Position numbers and translations under genes: made by a program | The notes under the pieces: model-generated | Databases searched by the model: none | Seen by the model: only the letters and a program-made list of their open reading frames with translations | What the model was told of the DNA's origin: nothing | In this document: positions 43,401-56,700 of the stretch, one piece after another | Numbering within the stretch: the first letter of the stretch is position 1 | Layout: each line of letters opens with the position of its first letter | NCBI GenBank assembly: GCA_021292105.1 | Contig: CM037862.1 | Coordinates: forward strand, 30,536,169 to 30,600,168 | Direction of reading: 5' to 3' | DNA from: Anadara kagoshimensis | Lineage: Eukaryota > Mollusca > Bivalvia > Arcoida > Arcidae | DNA length: 64,000 bases

Positions 43401-46400
43401 CTATGTATAACTATGGTTACCTTGAAGTCACATAACATGTGTAACTCGAAGATCAAATGCCGTTGATGACTCAGAGTCAATCGAATACCAAAAATAACTC
43501 AGTGTCAATCGAAAACCATGTATAATTCACAGTCAATCGAATACCATGGATGACTAACAGTCAATCGAATACCATGATAACTCACAGTCAATCGAATACC
43601 ATGAATAACTTACAGTCAATCGAATACCATGGATAACACACAGTCAGTCGAATACCATGGATAACACTTAGTCAATCGAATACCATGGATAACTCACAGT
43701 CAATCGAATACAATGGGTAACCCACAGTCAAACGAATACATGGGTAACTCATAGTCAATCGAATACATGGATAACACAGTCATTCAAATATCATGGATTA
43801 CTAACAGTCAATCGAATACCATGGATTACTAACAGTCAATCGAATACAATGGATAACACTTAGTCAATTGAATACCATGGATAACACTTAGTCAATCGAA
43901 TACCATGGATAACTCCTAGTCAATCGAATACCATATATCACTTAGTCAACCGAATACCATGTATAACTCACAGTCAATCGAATACCATGGATAACACTTA
44001 GTCAATCGAATACCATGGATAACTCAGTGTCAATCGAAAACCATGTATAATTCACAGTCAATCGAATACCATGGATGACTAACAGTCAATCGAATACCAT
44101 GGATAACTCAGAGTCAACCGAATACCATGGATAACTCACAGTCAATCGAATACCATGGATAACACTTAGTCAACCGAATACCATGGATAACTCACAGTCA
44201 ATCGAATATCATGGATAACTCACAGTCAATCAAATACCATGGATAACTCACAGTCAATCGAATACCATGGATAACTTACAGTCAACTAATACCATGGATA
44301 ATTCACAGTCAATCGAATACCATGGATAATTCACAGTCAATCGAATACCATGGATAACTCACAGTCAATCGAATACCATGGATAACTTACAGTCAACTAA
44401 TACCATGGATAATTCACAGTCAATCGAAAACCATGTATAATTCACAGTCAATCGAATACCATGGATGACTAACAGTCAATCGAATACCATGGATAACTCA
44501 CAGTCAACCGAATACCATGGATAACTCACAGTCAATCGAATACCATGGATAACACTTAGTCAACCGAATACCATGGATAACTCACAGTCAATCGAATATC
44601 ATGGATAACTCACAGTCAATCGAATACCATGGATAACTCACAGTCAATCGAATACCATGGATAACTTACAGTCAACTAATACCATGGATAACTCACAGTC
44701 AATCGAATACCATGGATAACTTACAGTCAACTAATACCATGGATAACTTACAGTCAACTAATACCATGGATAACTCACAGTCAATCGAATACCATGGATA
44801 ACTTACAGTCAACTAATACCATGGATAACTCACAGACAACTAATACCATGGATAAGTCATAAACAACGAAAACCATGGATAACTTGCAGTCAGAGAATGC
44901 CATGTATAACTCACAGTCAGATAATACCATGGATAACTCACAGGCAGATAATACCATGGATAACTCACAGTCAGATAATACCATGGATAACTCAGAGTCA
45001 ACTAATACCATGGATAAGTCATAAACAACGAAAACCATAGATAACTTACAGTCAAGAATACCATGGATAACTCAGTCAGATAATACCATGGATAACTCAC
45101 AGTCAGAGAATGCCATGGATAACTCATAGTCATTTAAATACCATGGACAACTCAAAGTCAATTGAAAGGCATAGATATTCAATAGTCATTCTAATACCAT
45201 GACTACCTTGCGGTCAATAGATAAATCGAAACCACCTGAATATCACAGATAACTTAAACCATTTGAATATCATGGATACCTTGAACTCATTCGAAACAAT
45301 GATTAGTTTGAAGCTATTTGAATACAGGTGGTAATTAGAAATTTTTCTAATACAATACGTAGCTCGACGATATTTGAAAACCATTTATGACTGGGTACAG
45401 AACCAAAACGTACCCCAAACGTGTTGTGGACATATTGGTTTTTGCTGTGTTTCTTATTCTTTATCTTCTTATGTTTCAATCCTTGTCCGCAGTGTTTCTC
45501 AGTGATGGCTTATCTGATCTTTTGAAACTTAACAAGAGTAATCAGGAGAGGGTGTCAATGTGCCTTTTGTTATTTGGTTTTTTTAAATGACAACAAAACC
45601 TATATTTATCAGAGTTTAATGCCAAGAACATATTTTTCATTAAACAGTTATTTCTCCCTAATTACTAATTTCTCCCCAATAGTACAAAGTTTTAATTTCT
45701 CCATAGTGGAACTTTCAACTCCATAGTTATTCCAAATTCCATAGAGTCCATTTTCTCGCGAAGAAGGAGATTTAGGATAACAACAACAACAACAAAATAA
45801 TTACTTGGCAGTTAATTTTGAATCATGGTAGATACACAAAACAAAAGTCCTTTTCAAATTATATAGTGTTTTGAATAAACAAACGCTATATTTATTAGAG
45901 TTTAATGCCCACCTCAAAAAGAATGTTTTTATTAAAAACTTATAACTCACTTAACTGCTTGACAGATAACGTTGAAACTTGGTAGATACAGCATACAAGA
46001 TATAATGATTTGATAACGTGTACTATCCAGTTCGAAATAAGAATATTGCAAGTCACAGAAATAATGGCTTCGATGTGGGACTTGTAATGGCATCTCATTA
46101 CATTTATTAATGTTAATTGAAGATGATAATAAATGACTTACACCAACAATATTATTAAAGCATACAGTTCCATCACCGCCATAACCGTCTTTACAGGTAC
46201 ACCTAAAATAATAATACAAAGATTAAGATTAAAGTAAAATGACTACATTACACAGATCAAGCTGCAGGTGATATGATTGACGTTGTGTATTTTAAAAAAA
46301 CCATAAAGATATGATAACAATCTGGTTCTTATTAAACAAAATGTTTTACTGACCCCTTGTACATTCTACAATGAGTGAAGATGTCCTTATTGATATTAAA

Positions 46401-49400
46401 TTTGACCTGTAGATTGTACATATCACTTAGGATTCACTTTTTAACATTTTTACTTTATAGTTCTAGAGTTTTCTTGATTCTATTTCTCTATCCCTCGCAT
46501 TATGTTCCGCCAGGAACATTGATGTGTTTTAGTATCTTTAATTTTCATTTTAAAATTATGTTTATCTTTAAATCCTAATGATATTTATCTGCTTATTCTA
46601 AATACAAGACTCAAATATCTGATCAATCAACATTTCCAATAAAACTGTATTAATAAAAAATAAAAATTAGTAAAATACAAATAAAAAAAAAAGTATGTAT
46701 GATGATGATGATGATGGCTTGTTCGGCCATTTATCAGCGACATATTGCGTTGGTGGTGATTCATTACCGACCATAACTTTGATATGAACTGTTTTAAAGA
46801 AGAAAATAAACTGTCACATACGTAAATGTTTTCGGTGCAATGGTTTTGCATAGAGCATTTTCATCACAGTGAGACGCATTAAATGCACAGTCGTCTATTA
46901 GAGTACACCCATATTCGTCCCTGTATTCCTCATAACCTTCTTTACAACTGCAATAGCTCTGAAATAACAATACTAGTATATACACGTACCGCTATATTGA
47001 TTGATTGATCTAATTAATGGGGTTTTACGTCCCTTCAAGAAAAAATCACTTATATCGAGTTAATTTTTACCTTTGCCGTGCGTTCAGGGCAATATGTAAG
47101 TAGGTTCGCCTGTCGTGACATGGGATGTCGAGTTTAAGGTATGGATCCGCGACTCTCTAAATGCCGAGTGTTTGACGAAAGAACAGTCACTACCTATTTT
47201 CAAGTGTTGATCAGACCCGGTGGGTTCAAACCAATGATCTACAACATACAGGGAAAGCACTCTACCAACTAAGCTACCGTTATGGTACATGTATCGGTAG
47301 AAAACACGTTAAAGTATTTTATTTCAATAAATGTTTTGTTTTTCTTGAAGTCGCAAGGAATAAACATTACAAAGACAACCTAAAATTTCATATTAAAACA
47401 CCGGACCAACAAATTGAACAGAGGTTTTCCTGAAAATATTAATTGTTTCTTACTTGTTCTGGTCCAGTATATACACATACTGATGAATTTATGGCACATC
47501 CACCGTAGTTTGTCTGACATGGATCAATTGGATCACATACCAATCCGTCACCAGAATACCCGTTATTACACGTACAGTTATACGTGGCAGGCCCGGTCAA
47601 TGTACATGTAGCGTTCGCATCGCATGGACTGTCTTTAGTACAGGAATCAATAGCTGTAAAAAGTAAAACATGTTACGTGTGTGACTCGAAAAAAATACAT
47701 TAGGAGTCTTAGGTTAAGAAACCAATGTGAAATGTAATCCAGTTTGTTGTACATCGTAATATTAGTCATCGTCATTTTTATGATCTAGCCCTATGTCACA
47801 ATATTTACATTTGTGATGTTTTATAATATGACATTCTGTGTTTGAGACCAAATGTAAATTTTAAAGGTGCTAAAATGAGGTCACTTCTTTCTTGCCTGTG
47901 TATATACGCTTGACGTCATAGAATGGTTGTTCCAACAATTGGAATTGCGTGTCGTACACGCCTTTTTTAATAATTTAAATTTATTTCGGGATTTAAAAAC
48001 CAGAAAATATTTTTTTCCAAAAATGAGAAATGTAAATATTACCAGTGAACAGTCTAGCTTTACACGGTAATGGAAGTTATTTAAGAAATAACATTCTATT
48101 TGAGTGTATTCATTCGGTATTATGAATGAGAGTCAGGAATAGCATATTCAATGAACTGCGAAGCAGTTCATGTTAAATATGCTATTCCTGACTCTCATTC
48201 ATAATACCGAATGAATACACTCAAATAGAATGTTATCTCTTATATTTACAATCATAAAAACATTGATAGCATGTCCGAAATATAAAACTATCGCTACAAT
48301 AATTTATTTCATTTAAAATTCCGACAAACATACGGGATTGATGGAACAGCCTTGCTCCAAATAAGGAAAGTTACGTCGGGGGTAGACTTGGATGCTGACC
48401 AATCAAAAAATGCATGACGTAATAGATGTCATTCTGTGACGTAATCGAATGGTTAAACGTTAAGTAATCAGAGGTCATGACCCCACACTGTATCCAAGAG
48501 CAATTGAATGCCAGTAAAAACAAATAGGTTCATCTAAAGAAGGTCAATTCTAATTGTAAATATAACACTATAAACGCTATTTCTAGACAGTTCAATTGTA
48601 AAATAACTGAACTGCATTATATCCATAACACTATCCTTCGTAAAACGAGACCTGTCTATAAAAGTATCTTCTTCATAAAAGTCAAATAGGTTTATTTTAT
48701 CTCGAACTGTTTATACGTTATATTACATTTGTATATCTAATTGGTCAAAAACATCAACGTATCCATCCGTTTTTAATCAAAGACAGAATATTATAAACCA
48801 GCTGTATAGCAAAGTTTGATTTGTTTGTGAAGCAGGTTTAAAAGAATTCCGTTCAGACAGGAAAATCTGAACTATAAACACAACTGAAATACGGCCATAC
48901 ATAGGATCTTACAAAAAAGTATAATAAAAAACAAACATACTAATCCATGTCTGAATCACAATATATATATATCATATAGCCTTAGTAACCAGTGGTCTTA
49001 AGCGATAGGTAATGAATCCGATCATCTCTCACTGACTGTGACCGAATGCCACGTTGAAACAAACCTAGTGTTAGAACGGTTTTAGTTTACTTACTGGTTC
49101 GTTGATTTGACTGGCAAATCAAGTTTACTCAATAATCAATCAAAAAACTAACTGACTCAATATAGGCGAAAGAATCTTGACTTGGTGTTGTAGTTATGTC
49201 CATAAGCACCAGTTGCCTTGTTACAGCAGCTTGACTTGGTGTTGTAGTTATGTCCATAAGCACCAGTTGCCTTGTTACAGCAGCTTGACTTGGTGTTGTA
49301 GTTATGTCCATAAGCACCAGTTGCCTTGTTACAGCAGCTTGACTTGGTGTTGTAGTTATGTCCATAAGTACCAGTTGCCTTGTTACAGCAGCTTGACTTG

Positions 49401-50670
49401 GTGTTGTAGTTATGTCCATAAGCACCAGTTGCCTTGTTACAGCAGCTTGCTCACAGTAGTGCTGGCTATTTCAAAGTAAGTTCAATGCAGTTGTATTTTT
49501 CAATATACAATGTATATACTAATATATAACTTACGTATGCATTCGCCATTGCTATTTTTTTCGTACCCATGTTCACAGGCGCACATCACATATCCATGCA
49601 CATCTTGACATTTAGAATTATTACCGCATGTTTTATTTTCGCATTTTGGAATCCCTGAATATAAATGAAAGTTAACTTTAAATGAAATAGAGATTCGTTG
49701 TATTTTTCTAGAACTTTAAATAACTACTTATGGAGGGTAACTGACCTTTTTAGGTAATCCCCTCTTATGAAGGAACGAGAAGCTTCATAACAGAACGTCA
49801 CTGCATTAAAACGGAGCTAAAACTTAATCCATATGAACATATTCAAATCTTCATGGACATACAAAATAGTGATAGCTCTTTATAAAGTATAAACTATCAA
49901 TTTAACAAATCCTAATGTACTTTTGTTAGTTGATTGTTCTATTACTTGTTTTAAAATGGAGAATAGAACTTTTTAAAAAATCAAGCTACTAAGGATTTTT
50001 TTCTGAATACAGATCAGGGGCACGTTTCACGAAACATACTTAGGAAAAGGTTCTTTCCTGTTTATGATTTAGGAACCATTAATTTTCCAAGTACGTATCA
50101 CGAAACTGTCCTAAAATTATGAATGATCCTAACTCTGCTAATTTTAAGACAGGTAAACTTTGGAAAGAGCTTAACATGGCGACTTCCTACATGTATATGT
50201 TACAATAAAGATAGTTTAGACGACAACCTAAGTTATAGATAAATCTTAATCCGCAGTACAGACCTTCCAAATTAAAATCCAGGGAATTACCATGCGCATC
50301 CGCAATTAGCGTAGCATATTTCTGTATAGAATAAAACGTTGCCGCTATGAGCATTAAACATGTTTAAAAACCAGACAGATGACAAATCCCCTTTTGTACA
50401 TGTATATACCATGGGCGCCACTAGATTAAATAAATAAATACGCACAAATGTGTTTGCCGAAGGCATGTCCATTCCCCTGGAAGTGTTTTTTGGACTATTT
50501 AATGAACCAAAAATCCTATGAATACACTACATCATAGGAGAAAAACATATTTTGGATACATAATGTGATAAAAATCATTTCATTCCCTCTACAGAACTCA
50601 TCAGGTGGTGACAGGAGAGAGAATATAAAGAATTCCTATAGATATCCCCACGATTTATTATTATTATTAT

Positions 50671-50718
<48 letters not shown>

Positions 50719-53700
50719 CTTATTTATTTCGTTTTTGAAACTTCAGCAACGGCTCAAACCACATCTTGCATTTCTTCTCCGCGCTCAAATGCTAATGCAA
50801 TGCGTTTATGACCAGTGGCGTCATATTTTTAAAAAAGTCATCAGTATCTATCTGCCTGTTACGATGTATATGCATCAAAGCGAGTTCAGAAAGGCGTTCT
50901 TGGGACATTGTGTTTCTCAAAAAAGTTTTCAATCTGCGAAGGCTACTAAATGAGCACTCAACCGATGATGTTGAAACTTGCATGGTTGAAATTACGTGAA
51001 ATATTGTGTATATATTTGGTTAAAGCATGCGCGACTCATCCAGTGCTTCACATAGACGCTTGCAGTTGAACAACATTTTTCCACATATCCAGTGGGGATA
51101 TTGTCATAATGAGGCAAGAAATCGTTGTAACACTCCTTGATATCCTGCCACATGTCATTTGTCAGCAAGTTGATTTTATGACTCAGGAGGTATTGTGCTT
51201 TCAGTCTGGGTCTGGAATTACAGAGTCTTTTTTGTAATTGAGTCTTCAGGTGGTCAACAAATCATTAAAACATTAAGTCCTTAATACTCCTTTGCTGTTT
51301 CAGCGTGTACATATGCCCTATGTATTTGCCTTGCTGCAGTGCGTTATTTATCAACAGTTATTTCATTTGTATCTGCAAGAGAAGTGACTTCACGCCATAC
51401 TTTATCATAGAAAGACACATCCTCCCGTTTCGGGGACATAAATGTCACCAACGCATGAGCTTGATCATCTGCCCTTACAAGTCTGTAGTCCATCCGAACT
51501 TGAGAGTGTTGTGACAGATAAAAACACATATAACAAAGTCAAAAGAATTGATGCTTTAAAGAAAAAAAAAGCTTTTGAATTTACTTGTGTACTGTAAGTT
51601 TGTAGTTTTTCAAGGGTGTCAGAAATTGCTTAAAGTTTTTTTTATGATAGACTCTACACTATTTGCATGATTAGACCAACGAGTCTCACAAAACCTTTTA
51701 ATCCTAATACATATAAATATGCTTGAAGTCTCTGTGGAGAAGAGGTTATGAAATAGAGTATATCCCCTGCAATCCCAAACACATTCCGAATTTGTGTGAT
51801 TTTATAGGAATGACAAATAGTGAGATTTAAATTGTGGTTTCTGCGATGAATCGAATATACACCGCATTTGGATGTTGTCTCTGTACTCTCGCTTGCACTA
51901 CCCGTATGTGTCCGCTCATATTACCAGCGCCATTATAACCCTGTCCAACAATGCTGTTGGCATCCAAATCAAACTGTTTAATTCTGTCAAGAATTATTCC
52001 GGTGAGTGTCTCACCTGTGGTGTCCCTAGTTGAATCAAAGGAAATAAAATGTTCTTGTAAAGTGAGTTGTCCATCTGTATTCTGTACAAACCAAAGACAT
52101 AAAACAAACTGCTCAATGTCAATGATATCAGCAGACACTCTGCCAAGACAAAAAAGAATTTTGTATTTCTGCCTAATTTGCTCACTACATAAATATATAA
52201 CATTGTTTTGAGTTTGATGACTGATATATTCGGCATTTAGAGGAGAGTTTTGTAAGTGATAATCTAATGCTTCATCAGTCTCTGCACGAAACTTTAACAT
52301 TTCCCTAAAATTACTTAAATCATCCATTTTGCCCCGAAACGCTATGTTTTGTTTATCGCATAAAATTATAGTTTTTATGATAGATATCAATGCCGAACGA
52401 TTTCTGTCAATTTTTTCCTTATAAGCTGATTTTTCAGCAATACTTGGAGCATCTTTTTTGCAGACGCGTAGTACATTTTTACTGAGTTCAACAGTACACG
52501 TGTGTTCTTTTGTGCCTAAATGAGTATCTACTACTTTTTCAGCATTACTCCAATCAGTTACAGGTTTTGTTGACAGTACATTTTGATTTTTGCTAAAAGC
52601 AACACAGACATTACAAAACACACCATCCAACCTTGGGCTGGAGCTGAAAGTGGGATAATTGTCTTCATCAAATACAAAATTTGAAACTCTGCGTTGTTTC
52701 TTACCAATTAATGTAAGAGTAGCAGACCAACTTTTGAAATGGGGTTAGAACTTTTTCTGTACAATATTAAATCTTTCCAAATCAGACCTCTCACGACAAA
52801 AATTGAAATTTATTGTTCCAATGTCGAACATCTCAAATTCATTGCCAGATTCGATATTTTTGTATTTTTTGCACCCATACTGCATTTCTAAATTTTTAAC
52901 GCATAACTCAGAAATGGTCAGTTTTGTTTTTTCAATGGCCCGTGTGCTTTTATCACAAATATCCACATTTTCAGTAGTTTCAACATCAGAACAAGATTCC
53001 AAAGTGCAACTCTCAAATGTCGGTCGTCTTTTGACCCAAATTCTATTCGACTTTGCTGGCTTGATCCGGTCCGCTTACTCCTGTTTCCTGTTCTTTAATT
53101 ACACAGAAAATAATCAATCTATCAACATAAACGAAGTGATATAGGAATCGATATTACCGCGTTCTTTTGAGTTCAGCGTTCTTTTTAGTTACCCAAAAGA
53201 ACACTGAACTCAAACACTTCGGCACCAGGTCATTTCGGCAGCTAGTGAGTCATTTCGACACCGGGTTATTAATAACCATTAATTATGTTTCGGGGTTTTG
53301 AAGAGTATACGCACGTGCTTATTGTGCGTAAAGGGTGCGGCGCCCTTGTTATACGATGTAACACGTCACCAAGTGCACACATCGCCATTATGACAAGTAA
53401 AATCCACATAGCTCTAACATTCTTCTTTCTACAGACATGTGCAAACGAATTTTCTATGACGACTTGGCAAATGAACAGTATCAAACATTATTCAAGTTTA
53501 TAGGATTTCTATGAAAATAAAGCATAATCAACTGTCATAGAATTAGTTATTCGGACAGATAAACAATTACAATTTGTTCTTCCAGACATTGTCATATTGA
53601 ATACAAACACCGAAGTAGAAGAGTGATGGCACATAAAATACTCACAAACATCACAATTATCTCCCTTGTATCCAGAATCACAATCACAAAATCCACCACC

Positions 53701-56700
53701 ATTTACTCCATGATCACAAACACCATGTAGACATTGACATACTGAAACAAAAGTCATTACGTAATAAATGTCAAAGTTTGTCAAGTGTAAACTATCGTTA
53801 TAGATAGGATAATACCTAAAAATAACCAAGTAAAAATGTAATATGATTAAAAGTTGAATAACAAAGTAAAACCACAGATAATTCGTACGTTATCAAAATC
53901 ATTAATCATAAAACTAATCAGGATATTTAGAAAATAAAATAAAATATTCGATCTAATAACAGAACTATCAAAATACAATTACCACAAAACATAAATGCTA
54001 GAATATAGTTAAACATAATTACCGTTATTACACTGTCGTCCATAAAGGGTGTCATTGGCACATCTTTCACAAGCATACCCATCAAAATTATCCTGTCCAT
54101 AAAAAAGAAAGGGACATTGTTGTAATATATATTTATTTAGTCAGCATTTACACCAAAAAACAATGTCGAGCTGATTACAGAGAAAACTCATAACAATACA
54201 AAACATATGACAATCAAATGATTACATAAAAGAATCATAACAATACAAGACATATAGTCTGGTGGAAAAAATTGAAATTTCACAATAGGGGGACACGAGT
54301 GTTCAAAGCTGGCAACATAGCTGTCTTATATCATCATATGTTAGGGGTCAAGAATCAACCTGTTGCCAAGCTGATCGACCCTTGGTTTAGTAGATAAAAG
54401 GTCAAAGGTCAGATAGTGGTTTTTTCCCCAAAAATTAATCTTTATTAGTTTATAGCTGCCCAAATATATACTTTCTGAGATTTAAATAAATCAAATAAAT
54501 CTGTTCTCATGCAATCATAGCATTTCATGTATTTTAACATTGACTAGGAAGCTAATTGAGACTGTTTAGGCTAAAATTTAAATATTTCAATGTTATTTTT
54601 CAAAATTCTGACACAAGCTTCAAGATAGAATAAAATAAAAGTATACATTCAACATCAAAGCATGAATCAAAATGCTAAAATATAATTCTTTTGTAAATAC
54701 GTGACTGTGATTAAAATAAATATATTGTTTAAACCCAGCTTCATTAAAAGTTTAAAATCAAAGTACTGCAAGTACTGTTATCGGCAAGGCATAGTAACGA
54801 GAATCTCTGGAATATATCAGTCACATCTAACGATTTCTTTTCATTCATCAATATCACTATCTGTGGTATTATCATTCAAAGGGTTCAACCAATCAACGGT
54901 TTAACGGTCCCATTGCAAGTGCATAAGGCCACCCACTTTAAATTGTATGCCCTACATGTACATCCTGTAGTGCAACATGATTTATATTTACATTTCAGCA
55001 ATGCATGACATGATTTTGGTAAAGGTTATTTTCTCATTAAAACCCCTACCGTAGCTCGATTGGTATAGCGCTCACTCCCCGTATGTGGTGAGTCCTGGGT
55101 TCGAACCCTAGTTGGGTCTGACCAAGACCTGAAATAAGGTAGTGACTGGTTTTTTTGCCAAACCCTCGGTATTTAGTAACGAAAGTCACGAGATCCTTTG
55201 AGAGAGATCTTAAAATCCGATGCCCCGTGCCAAGGCGGGTGTAACATGTTAAGGAACTTTTCCTGCACATTTCCCTAAGTTCACTGCAAAGGTCAAAATT
55301 TTTGCAACTTCACCTATAGCTGGTGACGTCTTTGATATGACTGAAATACGTAAAAGCCCGTAAAACCCCATGCAATCAATAAATTTATAATTTTCTCATT
55401 AAAACTGTTTTAAGTCACATTCAGACTCGCACTAACTTAACTGTCTGAGAATAATCGTGAACATCAGGAAAATACTTAAGTCCAAAAAGTTAAGTTTTGT
55501 TCATAATCCTTTGACATGTAATTGTCTTAGAAAAGTTAAAGTTCAAAGTAAGATTTAAGCAAAAAAAAGTTTAACTGTGAAAAAAACTCAGATTTAAGTA
55601 TAAAACCAGTACATGTATTGTTCGTGGTCCTGTTGCCAAATGACAAGACAAAATTAGTGACGAAAAGTTTATGGTGCATCACAAAACAAGGTCGTTTTGA
55701 AACATAAACACAAAAGCGACATTGGGAATGGATAGGTCACACCATCAAAACACCTGACAACAACATCACAAAACTTTGAAATGGAACACACAAGAATAAA
55801 AGACACCTTGAGACAAGTTTCTGGAATTGAAACAGAGGGGGTAAAATTGCGCAGAACAGAGCCAGTTTGAGGGATTTTGTCGATGGACTAATCTCCACTG
55901 GGAGTGAAAGGCATACAGTACGCAATTTAGTGAGTCTAGCACCATCCGTGTCCTATAGGTGACGGGAGTTCTGGAACAAATACCAGGTATAACTAAATGC
56001 AGCCAAACTGCAGTTTAATAGTGTGCACGTTGAATATGTAGGTCTGTTGCATATGATGTTTGAAGCGAATTTTCAATTGTAATTTTCCCCTGAGAGGAAC
56101 GGTTTACATCGTAGATGAGAAATCCTTGCTAGGTACATTCAATGAAGGCATCTGCACTCACAAGTTCAGAAAAAAATTCCCTCTTGCAAAGGTGGGAAGA
56201 AGACCTGTGTTTTCCCTGGAAACACGGAATGCTGTATTTAGAATGTCCAGAGAGTTAATTGACAGTCTTACAGTCTGTAATTGCATGGAATACTGGGGGC
56301 TTATTCCTTTCCCGAGGTGATAATTTTATGCTATGAACAGGGACGAACTTTAGATGTCCCGGTCTGGAATCATACTTCCTCATTTAAAAGCAACAGAAGA
56401 ATAAGGTCATCAGTATCACGACAGACAACAACTGTTCTTTTATAGCCTTGCATGTAAGCATCAACACCATGGGGAACAATTCTAGTATCGGCTTCCTTGT
56501 GTAAAGCTTTAAGAAGGGTAACACTCCTTCCTTTGTATGAATTAAACATGCTGTCTGCTGGACCTCCTGATACCCTCAGCTAAGCTAAGAAGTGTCTTGG
56601 ATTACTACGAGATCCTATTTGTTTTCTTTGTGACTTATAAAATCTTACCAATTTGATGGTAGAGGGACATTTTAATAATCAATAATTCTTCTAACCTGAT

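Noticed and set aside
44781-45038. Repetitive 85-codon frame
   Set aside because: It lies within the 28 bp minisatellite and is interrupted elsewhere in the array; intronic.
40374-45190. CRISPR-like array
   Set aside because: Units are directly adjacent with no unique spacers; this is eukaryotic minisatellite DNA.
49129-49479. Repetitive open frames on both strands
   Set aside because: Created by the five-copy 54 bp array inside an intron.
55049-55120. tRNA gene
   Set aside because: A and B boxes are present, but the sequence continues into a SINE body shared by several copies, and the cloverleaf is poor.
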